A stretch of 64,000 bases of DNA from Kineosporia babensis (GCF_021129305.1 NZ_JAJOMB010000014.1:1-64000), one strand, 5' to 3'. Counted from the stretch's first letter, positions 24,844-33,076 are shown. Numbers and translations: made by a program. The notes: generated by a model from the letters alone, not told the origin.

Positions 24844-27800
24844 CCGGCCACCTCCAGCGCCCGGGCACGCGCCGCGCGACGCTCGGCCGCGGGATCACCG
24901 GTGGCCGGTTCTGGCGGCAGCGGTGGTGCCACCGGTAGGTCGGGTACTTCCGGGGCGTTCAGGTGCGCGGTGATGCAGCCACTCAGTCCGCGTACCGTCG
25001 GGTGGGCGAACAAATCCACCACGCTGAGACTTGCGTCAATCTCGCCGCGGAGGCGGCGGTGCGCCAGCACCAGGGTCAGGGAGGTGGCGCCGAGAGCGAA
25101 GAAGGGCGTGTCCGGGTCGATCAGGGGGATCTCCAGTAGTTCGGCGAAGACGGCCTCGATCGCGGCCTGCACGGCCGGGTCCGGGGCACGAGTCGCGGAG
25201 GGTGGCGAGACCAGGGTTGGTGCCTGGCCGGTCGATGCCTCGACCGGGGGAGTGGTTTCGGCCGGGGCACCGAGCAGCACCTCGACCAGGCCGGAGCTGC
25301 CGAGCCGGGCCTCGTGCGGTACCCGGGCCTGCTCGAGCTGGTTCTGGATCCGGCGCGCCCAGTCGGAGGCGGCGGCCAGGGCCTCGGCCGGGCCGAGTTC
25401 GCCCGGCTGGACCGTCAACTGCAGTTTCAGGCCCCGTCCGGTGGCCTCGCTCCAGGCCGTCTCGAGGGACCAAGGGGTCAGCGGCCCGGTATCCGGTACC
25501 GAGGCGGGCTTCGGCTCCCGAAGATAGGGATTCGGCAGGGCGTTCGGGTCGACCTTGCCGTTGGCGGTGATCGGCAGTGCGCTCTCGTGCACGAAGCGGC
25601 TGGGCACCATGTACTCGGGCAGGTGCGCCCGCAGCGCGGCGACCAGGTCGGCATCGCTGGGCGCGGCACCCGGTTCGGGCACGAGATGGCAGACCAGCCG
25701 GGGACGTCCGTCGGGTCCGGTCACCGAGCGGGCGACCGCCTGCCGTACCCCCGCGAGGCGGTCCAGGGTGGCCTCGATCTCGCCTAGTTCGATGCGGTGA
25801 CCGCGGATCTTCACCTGGCGGTCGGCCCGCCCGAGGAACTGCAGAGTACCGTCGGGGCGCCATTTGCCGAGGTCGCCGGTGCGGTAGACGCGGCCCAGCA
25901 GCGGATGCTCGACGAACCGATGAGCGGTCTGCTCGGCATCACCGAGGTATTCACGGGCCAGGCCGTCGCCACCGATGTGCAGTTCACCGGTCTCACCGAC
26001 CGGACTGGGCGTGCCGTCCTCGTCGAGGACGTCGATGCGCTGACCACGCAGCGCCCGGCCGTAGGGGATCGACGGCCAGGCCGGGTCGACGTCCCCGATC
26101 GGGTAGCAGATCGACCAGATCGAGGCCTCGGTCGCACCGCCCAGGCTCACCACCAGCGCCTGCGGGGCCAGCGCCCGGATCCGGTCGGGCAGGGTGACCG
26201 GGACCCAGTCACCCGACAGGAACACCAGGCGCAGCGTCGACAGCGCCTTCCGGGCGGTCTCGGTCTCCAGTTCGGCGTACTCGACCAGCATCTCCATCAG
26301 GGCAGGGGCGGTGTTCCACACCGTCACCCGGTGCCGTCCCATCAGTTCCAGCCAGTGCTCGGGGTCGCGGGTGTGCGCCGGCTCGGGCAGTACCAGGGCA
26401 CCGCCGCGGCCGAGCAGGGCGTAGATGTCCCACACCGACAGGTCGAAACTGGCCGCCGACAGTGCCAGGACGCGGTCGTCGGGGCGCAGCGGGAACCGCT
26501 CGTCCAGGTCGTCCAGGGTGGTGCGGGCCGCCTGGTGCTCGATCGCAACTCCCTTCGGGGTGCCGGTGGAGCCGGAGGTGAAGATGGCGTAGGCCAGATC
26601 CGCGGGTTCGGCTGCCCGGAGCACCGCCTCATCGCCCGGGTCCCCCTCCGGCGGTACGAGGACCCCGTTCTCGTCGAGCTGGTGAACCGTTACCGATTCG
26701 GGCCATTGGCCGGGATCAGCGCCGGGCCCGACGAGGGCGTGTCGCAGATCTGCTCGTGCGCACACCGACTCCACCCGGGCGGCAGGCCATTCGGGCTCGA
26801 CCGGGACGTAACCGGCGCCACTGGCCGAGACCCCGAGCAGCGCGGTCACCAGGGGCGAGCCCTTCTGCGCGGAGACGCCCACCAGGTCGCCCGGCCCCAG
26901 CCCCAGGGCGGCAAGGGCACGGCCGGTGGCGGTACTGCGCCGGGCGAGCACGCCCGCGGTCACCGGGCCGGAGGCACCCAGGAGGGCCGGGGCGTCCGGC
27001 CGGCGCTGTGCGGCAGCTCGGAACGGGTCGTCCAGCAGCGGCCCACTGTCGTCGAAAGCATCTGCAGGAACTGGGCTCTGAGGGAGGAAGGTCGGGTCGA
27101 CGGAGAGCTGAGGGTCGCTCCAGGCGGACTCGTCGGTGGCGAGTTGCCGGAGAAGCTGGGTGTGTGCGTCGCGCATCCCCTCGGCGAATCCGTCCGGGAG
27201 CGCGCCGTCGCACACGTCCCAGCACACCTCCAGCGCACCGCCGGCGTCGGTGACGATGTGGTCGATCAGGACCTGAGGGCTCTGCGAGACGCCGAAGACC
27301 TGGGTGCCCAGCCAGTCGGTGGCCGGGGCGTCGCTCAGGCCGACTCCGCTGGTGAAGACCACGGGGTGCCGCGGCACGGGAAGGCCGCTTTCGGCGTCGT
27401 GGTTGCGGGGGAGCACCTCGACGGCCGAGACGGCGCGATGGTCCAGGTCGGTCCAGAAGCGCTGGTTGAGCGCGGTGGCGAAGCTGACGAAGTCGCTCCA
27501 GCCGATCGCTCCCACCTCGACCAGGACCGTGGTGGTGAAGTCTCCCACCACCGAGCCGGACCCGGTCGGTTCGTCCTCGTCCACCGGGCGGTCGAAGAGC
27601 GTGGTGTTCAGGCAGAACGGTTCCGCGGCGCCCCATCTGCGCAGCACCAGGGCGTAGGCGGCGAGCAGGAGCCCGGTCGGGCTCAGGCCTCGCCGGCCGG
27701 CCTCGGCGCGCAGTTGTTTCCAGGCCGCGGCGCTGAGCCTTCCGGTGTGCCGGGTGACCCGGGGGACTCCCATCTCGGCGATCGGCCGGGTCCAGGGGAG

Positions 27801-28766
27801 GGCGGGCCCCGAGGGCAGTTCGGCCATCCGGCCCGACCACCAGGCAGCGTCTGCGGATCGGCGCTGCTGGGCCTGGACATCGGCTCGTCGCCGGGCCTGA
27901 AGGTCGGCGAAAGTGTCGGTGAGAACGGGAAGCTGGGCTTCGGGATCGGCGCTCAGCGCTCCCCACTCCCGCATCAGCAGCAGCCAGCTGTGCAGGTCCA
28001 GGGCCAGTACATCGACACCGAGGAAGATCCGGGTGCGGCCGTCGGGCAGCAGCGCCGCGCGGATGTCGAACATCGGCCAGGCATCGACCGGGCGCAACTG
28101 GTGCGAGCACTCGTGCCGAAGGTCGGCCAGCCTGCGGGCGGCGGTGGCGTCATCGTGGTGGCGCAGATCCTCGGTGGCGATCCGGTACCCGGGGACGTCG
28201 GGCAGGATCCGCTGCCGGGCATCCGGCCCGACCGTCATCCGGAGCATCGGATGCCGATGCATCAGCTGATTCCAAGCCTGGGAGAGGCTTTCGACGTCTT
28301 CCCGGGGATCGCCCGCCGGCTCACGGTCGAACTCGTGGTAGTAGAAGGTCCCGACACCACCCAGAGGGAACGCCGGGTCCCGGCCGACCAGATAGGCAGC
28401 CTGGATGGGAGTCAGGGGAAAGGACTCGTCATCCGGGTCGCCGACAAGGTCGACGGCAGGGACCTTCTCCAGCGCGTCGGATGGCAGGGCAACAGCGCCG
28501 GCCTCTTCGTCCAGGACCACGCCCGCGGCAAGTGTACGGGCGGTCGCGGCTCCGAGGAAGGCCGTGAGTGGCAGGTCTAGATCCAGGTCGGCCCTCAGGC
28601 GGCGGCGAAGGCGCACCGCAGCAAAGGATTCCAGGCCAAGAGAGGTCAGGGATGCGTCTGCGTCCAGTTCATCGGGGTCGGCCCCCAGCACGTCGGAGAG
28701 GCACTCCAGTACCTCGGACACCGGGACGATGTGGTCACGACCGGGCTGTGGGTCGGGGGTGCTCAC
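24840..28766 (-). CDS. NRPS, HMWP2-like first half: ArCP-Cy-A(Cys)-PCP
   Basis: This 1308-residue protein has four domains. The N-terminal aryl-type carrier has 'SLTSLGLESF' (phosphopantetheine Ser near residue 47). The Cy domain (about 115-545) has DxxxxDxxS as 'DVLALDLHS' near 249. The A domain (about 590-1090) has 'AIFTSGSTGTPKG', 'GELHIGGDGLAREYL' and 'NGKVDPNALP'. The PCP has 'FFALGATSLTLV' near 1222. Reading pocket residues by eye against GrsA gives D-L-W-N-F-S-L-I-W-K, close to the remembered cysteine code DLYN(L/M)SLIWK, so Cys is predicted. About 80 residues between A and PCP ('PWSLETAWSEATGRGLKLQL' onward) match no domain I know. GTG at 28766 follows GGGAGG. It is the first gene of the leftward operon, 30 bases from a Zur box. 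No starter ligase is nearby. Confidence 0.92.
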   Translation of the reverse strand: MSTPDPQPGRDHIVPVSEVLECLSDVLGADPDELDADASLTSLGLESFAAVRLRRRLRADLDLDLPLTAFLGAATARTLAAGVVLDEEAGAVALPSDALEKVPAVDLVGDPDDESFPLTPIQAAYLVGRDPAFPLGGVGTFYYHEFDREPAGDPREDVESLSQAWNQLMHRHPMLRMTVGPDARQRILPDVPGYRIATEDLRHHDDATAARRLADLRHECSHQLRPVDAWPMFDIRAALLPDGRTRIFLGVDVLALDLHSWLLLMREWGALSADPEAQLPVLTDTFADLQARRRADVQAQQRRSADAAWWSGRMAELPSGPALPWTRPIAEMGVPRVTRHTGRLSAAAWKQLRAEAGRRGLSPTGLLLAAYALVLRRWGAAEPFCLNTTLFDRPVDEDEPTGSGSVVGDFTTTVLVEVGAIGWSDFVSFATALNQRFWTDLDHRAVSAVEVLPRNHDAESGLPVPRHPVVFTSGVGLSDAPATDWLGTQVFGVSQSPQVLIDHIVTDAGGALEVCWDVCDGALPDGFAEGMRDAHTQLLRQLATDESAWSDPQLSVDPTFLPQSPVPADAFDDSGPLLDDPFRAAAQRRPDAPALLGASGPVTAGVLARRSTATGRALAALGLGPGDLVGVSAQKGSPLVTALLGVSASGAGYVPVEPEWPAARVESVCARADLRHALVGPGADPGQWPESVTVHQLDENGVLVPPEGDPGDEAVLRAAEPADLAYAIFTSGSTGTPKGVAIEHQAARTTLDDLDERFPLRPDDRVLALSAASFDLSVWDIYALLGRGGALVLPEPAHTRDPEHWLELMGRHRVTVWNTAPALMEMLVEYAELETETARKALSTLRLVFLSGDWVPVTLPDRIRALAPQALVVSLGGATEASIWSICYPIGDVDPAWPSIPYGRALRGQRIDVLDEDGTPSPVGETGELHIGGDGLAREYLGDAEQTAHRFVEHPLLGRVYRTGDLGKWRPDGTLQFLGRADRQVKIRGHRIELGEIEATLDRLAGVRQAVARSVTGPDGRPRLVCHLVPEPGAAPSDADLVAALRAHLPEYMVPSRFVHESALPITANGKVDPNALPNPYLREPKPASVPDTGPLTPWSLETAWSEATGRGLKLQLTVQPGELGPAEALAAASDWARRIQNQLEQARVPHEARLGSSGLVEVLLGAPAETTPPVEASTGQAPTLVSPPSATRAPDPAVQAAIEAVFAELLEIPLIDPDTPFFALGATSLTLVLAHRRLRGEIDASLSVVDLFAHPTVRGLSGCITAHLNAPEVPDLPVAPPLPPEPATGDPAAERRAARARALEVAG

Positions 28767-28796
28767 GGTGATCCTCCCGGAGGGTGAAGCTTTGGG

Positions 28797-28811
28797 TGAG
28801 AATGGTTATCA
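28797..28811. promoter_or_regulatory. Candidate Zur box, NRPS side of the bidirectional promoter
   Basis: TGAGAATGGTTATCA matches 11 of 12 fixed positions of TGANAATNATTNTCA. It lies 30 bases upstream of the leftward NRPS GTG. Confidence 0.75.
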
Positions 28812-28840
28812 TCCTTACACGATCCAGGTTCCATGGGTAA

Positions 28841-28855
28841 TGGTAATCATTCTCA
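28841..28855. promoter_or_regulatory. Candidate Zur box, methyltransferase side of the bidirectional promoter
   Basis: TGGTAATCATTCTCA matches 11 of 12 fixed positions of TGANAATNATTNTCA. It lies 21 bases upstream of the rightward methyltransferase GTG. With the box at 28797 it forms a pair whose centres are 44 bases apart, about four helical turns. Confidence 0.78.
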
Positions 28856-28876
28856 AAACGTGGTTAGTATCGGGGT

Positions 28877-29953
28877 GTGGAAGAAGCGCTCGCTGCGGCA
28901 GTGGCCGACCTGGACAACCTCGTCCTGCTGGGTCTGGCGGAGTTTCTGGGACGGGAAAGCGACTGGCCGGGACCGGATGTCGATGCTGGCCAGGTGGCCG
29001 ATGCCGTGAAGGTCGAGGCCCGCCACCGGTGGGTGGTCGGCCATTGGCTGAGCGAGCTGGACCGGGCGGGCGTGCGCAGCAGGCCCTCGCAGCGCGAGCT
29101 GCGAGCCGCACGCCGGGCCTGTGCGCCGGCTCTGCTGCGCCTGGGTTACGGCCCTGCGCTCGGTGACCTGCTGGTGAACTCGCTGCGGTTGCTGCCCGAG
29201 CTCCTCACCGGTGTCGTGAACGTACAGACCCTGCTCTATCCGGACGGCGACGTCGCGACGACCGAGGTGGCCTACCGGACCAACGCGGTCAGCCGGAACC
29301 TGAATCAGCTGGCCGCGAGCCGGGCAGCGGAGACGGCCCGGCGCTCGGGCCGCGCGGTCCGGGTGCTCGAACTCGGCGCGGGCATCGGAACAACGGCCGC
29401 CGACCTGCTGCCTGCACTGGGTGGGACTCCCGCCGGCATCGGTGAGTACCGATACACCGACCTGTCCAGCTTCTTTCTGCACCACGGTCGGGAACGCTTC
29501 GGATCGGCCCCCTACCTGCGGTTCGAGGTGCTCGACATCGACGACATCGGACCGGAGAACATCGAGCAGCTGCAGGTTTCGGGACTGTGCGACCTGGACC
29601 TCGTGGTGGCCGGCACGATGGCGCACAATGCTCGTGACGTGGATCGGCTGGCCGCAGGGCTGACCGGGATCCTGGCCCCCGGTGGCCGGCTGATCCTGAT
29701 CGAGCCGGTCCGGGAACACGCCCAGTCGCTGACCACGATGCCGTTCGCGCTCTCCACCGCTACCGGCGCCCCCCGGCGGACCGACCTCAGAGCCGGAACC
29801 ACCCGGACGTACCTGAGCGCCCAGGAGTGGACCGACGTCCTCACCGGGGCCGGATTCAGGGTGGATCCGATTCTCCCGGCCCCGCACGACCCACTCCGCG
29901 CCTTCTCCCAGGCCCTCATCACCGCCACCAACGACCAGAGGAGATCGCAGTGA
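28877..29953 (+). CDS. SAM-dependent methyltransferase, PKS/NRPS accessory type
   Basis: This 358-residue protein has an N-terminal helical region, then 'TLLYPDGDVATTEVAYRTN', a pre-motif seen in PKS C-methyltransferase domains and in the second half of the tandem methyltransferase here ('AMLFPDGDMARSL'). SAM motif I is 'VLELGAGIGTTAADLLP' near residue 157, followed by 'FEVLDIDDIG' and 'LAPGGRLILIEPVREH'. GTG at 28877 lies 21 bases from a Zur box and has a poor ribosome-binding site, so the transcript may be nearly leaderless. It is the first gene of the rightward arm and overlaps the next NRPS gene by four bases. It may replace the MT-like domain embedded in HMWP2 in the classical system. 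Confidence 0.82.
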   Translation: MEEALAAAVADLDNLVLLGLAEFLGRESDWPGPDVDAGQVADAVKVEARHRWVVGHWLSELDRAGVRSRPSQRELRAARRACAPALLRLGYGPALGDLLVNSLRLLPELLTGVVNVQTLLYPDGDVATTEVAYRTNAVSRNLNQLAASRAAETARRSGRAVRVLELGAGIGTTAADLLPALGGTPAGIGEYRYTDLSSFFLHHGRERFGSAPYLRFEVLDIDDIGPENIEQLQVSGLCDLDLVVAGTMAHNARDVDRLAAGLTGILAPGGRLILIEPVREHAQSLTTMPFALSTATGAPRRTDLRAGTTRTYLSAQEWTDVLTGAGFRVDPILPAPHDPLRAFSQALITATNDQRRSQ

Positions 29954-31959
29954 GCAGCACCCCGGCCGCCCCGGCCACCCCGGAGACCAGCCCGGAGACC
30001 GTCCCGGACGAGGACCGCCTGGAGGTCAGGCTCGCGCGGATCTGGGCCGCCCTGCTGGATCTCGATCCAGATCGCGTGCCGACGGACGTGAGCTTCCTGG
30101 AAATGGGCGGTGACTCGGTTCTTTCGGTCCGGCTGTCCGCACAGGTGCGGGCGGCGACGTCGGTTCAGCTGGCGCTGGCGGACGTCCGGGTGGAGATCAC
30201 CCTGGACGAGTTGGCCGCCCTGGTCCGCCGGCGCTCCAGCGACGCCCCCTCGGCCCGCGATCTTCCCGCACAGATCACCCCGCGGGCCGACGCCACCGCC
30301 GAGTTCTCCCTGCTTCCCCTGCAGCAGGGGTATTTCGTCGGCCAGCAGGACGGCTGGGAGCTGTCCTACGAGTCGGCGCACTACTACCTGGACTACGGTC
30401 TGATCGGGGTGGACGGGGACGATGCGCCGGAGGCGCTGGCCGACGCGGTCGCCCGTCTCGCCGAGCACCAGCCGACCCTGCGCGCCCGGATCACCCCGGA
30501 CGGACGACAGCGTCTGCTGCCGCTGGACGCACCGGGCGCGGTACCGCCGGTGCAGGTGCTCGACCTTCGCGACCGTGAACCGCAGGACGTTGCGAAGGAA
30601 CTCGGTGACCTGCGCCAGGCGATGAGCAGCCGCGGTCCGGACCCGGTCAATGCCTCGGCGCTCGACGTTCGCCTGACCCTGTTGCCCGGCGGCGAGGGCC
30701 GTCTGCACCTGGGGATGAGCCTGCTGGTGTTCGACGGCTGGTCGGCCGGTGCGATGAACCGCGACCTGCTGGCCTTCCTGGCCGACTGGAACGCGGTCCT
30801 GCCCGCGCTCGAGATCGATTTCGGGGACTACGTCAGCGCTCTGGACGGGTTGCAGACCTCCGAGGCCTGGCTGGCCGACCGGGACTGGTGGTGGGCCCGT
30901 CTGGACACCCTCCCGCAGCCGCCGGCCCTTCCGCTGATCGCCGACCCCCACGACGTGGCTCCGGTGACCATGGGCAACCGGGAGCACCGGTGGTCGGACG
31001 AACGCTGGTCGGCGGTCCGGGCCCAGTGTTCCGAACGCGGGGTGACACCCTCGACGGCGATGCTCACGGCGTTCTCCGTGGTTCTGGCCCGATGGTCGGG
31101 CCACCACCGGCTGCTGCTGAACTCGCTTCAGCTGAACCGTCTTCCGTTGCACCCCGACGTCCACCGGATCGTCGGTGCCTTCGCGGCCACCATGTTCCTG
31201 CCGGTGGACCTGACCCCGGGCAGCACCTTCGCCGAGCTGGCCACCGGAGCGCAGACCCGTTCCGGTGAGTACATCGCGCACAACCTGATTTCCGGCGTCG
31301 AGGTCGGCCGGGAGCTGGCCCGGCGGCGGGGCACCCGCCGCCCGGTGGGACCCATCGTCTTCCAGTCCGTCCTGGGCGTGGATGCCGCGATGGGCGGTCG
31401 CACCTCCACAGACGCCGGTCCGCTCGGTGAGACCAACGTGACCGACTACAGCCATCAGCTGCGTACCCCCCAGGTGGCCCTGGAACTACGCTGTTTCGAG
31501 ATCGGGGACCAGGTCGTCACGGTTTTCTCGCTGGTCGACGAGCTTTTCGAGGCCGACCAGGTGACCCGGGCGTTCGACGAGTTCATCGCGATCGTCGACG
31601 CCCTGGCCGAGCCGGCCGGCTGGTCGGCGATCCCTGAGCTGCCCGAGGACAGCGAGCCCTCGAACCCCGCGGACGGGGAACTGCGGCTCGGCCTGCTGCC
31701 GGAGGCGGCGAGCGCGACGCACACCGGTCCGCTGGAGGACGACCTGGAGATGACCGTGGCCGAGGTCTTCGAGGATCTGCTGGAGGTGCCGGTACTCGAC
31801 CGTGGTGCCGACTTCTTCGCCCTCGGCGGAGACTCGCTGCTCGCGGTCCGGGCGGTCACCCGGCTGGCCCGGGCCCTGGGCACGACGGTTCCGGTGCGGG
31901 ACTTCCTGGCCGACCCGACAGTGGCCGGCGTCGCGCTGATGGTGCGGGCCGCCCGGTGA
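29950..31959 (+). CDS. NRPS, HMWP2-like second half: PCP-Cy-PCP
   Basis: This 669-residue protein has a first carrier with 'FLEMGGDSVLSV' (Ser near residue 56), a condensation/cyclisation-type domain (about 115-560), and a second carrier with 'FFALGGDSLLAV' (Ser near 627). The middle domain begins 'LLPLQQGYFVGQQ', as in Cy domains, but its signature is 'SLLVFDGWS' near 257: the first Asp of DxxxxDxxS is Ser, while the second Asp and the Ser are kept. There is no A domain, so cysteine must be loaded by the A domain of the other NRPS in trans. The order PCP-Cy-PCP equals the C-terminal third of HMWP2. GTG at 29950 overlaps the methyltransferase stop (GTGA). Confidence 0.88.
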   Translation: MSSTPAAPATPETSPETVPDEDRLEVRLARIWAALLDLDPDRVPTDVSFLEMGGDSVLSVRLSAQVRAATSVQLALADVRVEITLDELAALVRRRSSDAPSARDLPAQITPRADATAEFSLLPLQQGYFVGQQDGWELSYESAHYYLDYGLIGVDGDDAPEALADAVARLAEHQPTLRARITPDGRQRLLPLDAPGAVPPVQVLDLRDREPQDVAKELGDLRQAMSSRGPDPVNASALDVRLTLLPGGEGRLHLGMSLLVFDGWSAGAMNRDLLAFLADWNAVLPALEIDFGDYVSALDGLQTSEAWLADRDWWWARLDTLPQPPALPLIADPHDVAPVTMGNREHRWSDERWSAVRAQCSERGVTPSTAMLTAFSVVLARWSGHHRLLLNSLQLNRLPLHPDVHRIVGAFAATMFLPVDLTPGSTFAELATGAQTRSGEYIAHNLISGVEVGRELARRRGTRRPVGPIVFQSVLGVDAAMGGRTSTDAGPLGETNVTDYSHQLRTPQVALELRCFEIGDQVVTVFSLVDELFEADQVTRAFDEFIAIVDALAEPAGWSAIPELPEDSEPSNPADGELRLGLLPEAASATHTGPLEDDLEMTVAEVFEDLLEVPVLDRGADFFALGGDSLLAVRAVTRLARALGTTVPVRDFLADPTVAGVALMVRAAR

Positions 31960-33038
31960 AGCCCCTGATCGGGGTGCTGGGTGCCTCGGGCGAGGTCGGG
32001 CGCGTGGCGGCCGACCGGATCGCCGCGGCCGGGCTCGGCCGGTTGCGGGTGGGTGGCCGTGACCGGGCCAAGGCGGAGAAGGTGGCCCAGGAACTGCCGC
32101 TGGCCGCGGATGCGCCGCCGGTGGAGGTGCAGGCGGTCGATCTCGACGACGACGAAGCGCTGGCCAGGTTCTGCGAAGGGTGCGCGGTCGTCGTCAACTG
32201 TGCCGGCCCGTCGTACCGGGTGCTCGACCGGGTCGCCCGGGCGGCCTGGGCAGCCGGCGCCGATCACGTCGACGTCGGTGGTGAACTGGTGGCCCGGGAC
32301 GCGCTGGCGAGCTCGGCGGACGGGAAACGGATCGCGATCTTCTCCGCCGGGGTGATGCCTGGGCTCTCCGGCCTGCTGCCGCGACTGCTGGCCGTGCGTC
32401 CGCTGCGGCGGATGGAGACGTACGTGGGAGGTGCTGCCCGGTTCACGTCGATCTCGGCTGTGGACGCTCTGCTCACCCGAGGCGATCGGTTCGGGACTGC
32501 ACAGGCGTCCTGGGTGGACGGGGCGATCCGCCCGAACGTCCTGGGCCCGCTGCGTAACGTCGTCCTTCCCGGGTTCCCGCAGCCGATGCAGGCGCTACCG
32601 TTCCTCACCACGGAGGCCCAGGAACTGCCGGCCCGAGAAGTCAGGGCATACAACGTTTTCGCCTCCGACCGGATCCCCGCGGCACTCACCCAGGCCTGGG
32701 CGGAACTTCCGGTTGGCGCCAGTGCCGAGGAGCTACGGCCGTACGCCCCGGACGTCGTGTCGGCGGCGGATTCGGACGTGGATGAGTACGGCGCGTTCTA
32801 CGTGCTGCTGGTCTCGGCGCGGCCTGAACCTGGCGGTCCGCCGGGGCCGGGCCGCGTGGTGATGCGGGCCACCGACTCCTACGCCCTGAGCGGGGTGGTG
32901 ATGGCGGCGGCGGCGCGAGCCGTCCTTGAGGGAACGTTGGTGCCCGGATCGCATCTGGCGGCCGAGGCACTGGACCCCTTCGCTGTCGCCGAGATCCTGC
33001 GCGCGGATCCGCTCGTGCACGAACTGACCGTGGTCTGA
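31956..33038 (+). CDS. Saccharopine-dehydrogenase-like NADP-binding reductase
   Basis: This 360-residue protein has an N-terminal Rossmann motif 'IGVLGASGEVGRVAADRIAA', the 'VVVNCAGPSYRVLDRVARAA' and 'ADHVDVGGELVARDAL' stretches of saccharopine dehydrogenase NADP-binding domains, and a C-terminal domain without a clear catalytic signature. It is the third gene of the rightward Zur-boxed arm, overlapping the NRPS stop by four bases. Yersiniabactin and pyochelin clusters encode a thiazolinyl imide reductase (Irp3/PchG) of a different Rossmann family; none is present here. This enzyme may take its place and reduce a thiazoline to a thiazolidine. That role is inferred from position and chemistry only. 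Confidence 0.78.
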   Translation: MKPLIGVLGASGEVGRVAADRIAAAGLGRLRVGGRDRAKAEKVAQELPLAADAPPVEVQAVDLDDDEALARFCEGCAVVVNCAGPSYRVLDRVARAAWAAGADHVDVGGELVARDALASSADGKRIAIFSAGVMPGLSGLLPRLLAVRPLRRMETYVGGAARFTSISAVDALLTRGDRFGTAQASWVDGAIRPNVLGPLRNVVLPGFPQPMQALPFLTTEAQELPAREVRAYNVFASDRIPAALTQAWAELPVGASAEELRPYAPDVVSAADSDVDEYGAFYVLLVSARPEPGGPPGPGRVVMRATDSYALSGVVMAAAARAVLEGTLVPGSHLAAEALDPFAVAEILRADPLVHELTVV

Positions 33039-33076
33039 GGCGGGGCTCAGGCGGGTAGTCTCGCCACCGGAGGAGC

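Noticed and set aside
25797-28580. A 927-residue plus-strand frame opposite the first NRPS
   Set aside because: It is antisense to a fully supported NRPS, is rich in Gly, Arg, Val and Gln as expected for the reverse frame, and has no motif.
28797-28855. Fur or DtxR/IdeR (iron) boxes as the explanation of the palindromes
   Set aside because: The sites resemble Fur-type 7-1-7 palindromes, and iron regulation was considered because yersiniabactin is an iron chelator. The same motif precedes zinc-free ribosomal genes and a Zur-like gene, which fits zinc. The motif is unlike the TTAGGTTAGSCTAACCTAA-type iron box of actinobacteria.
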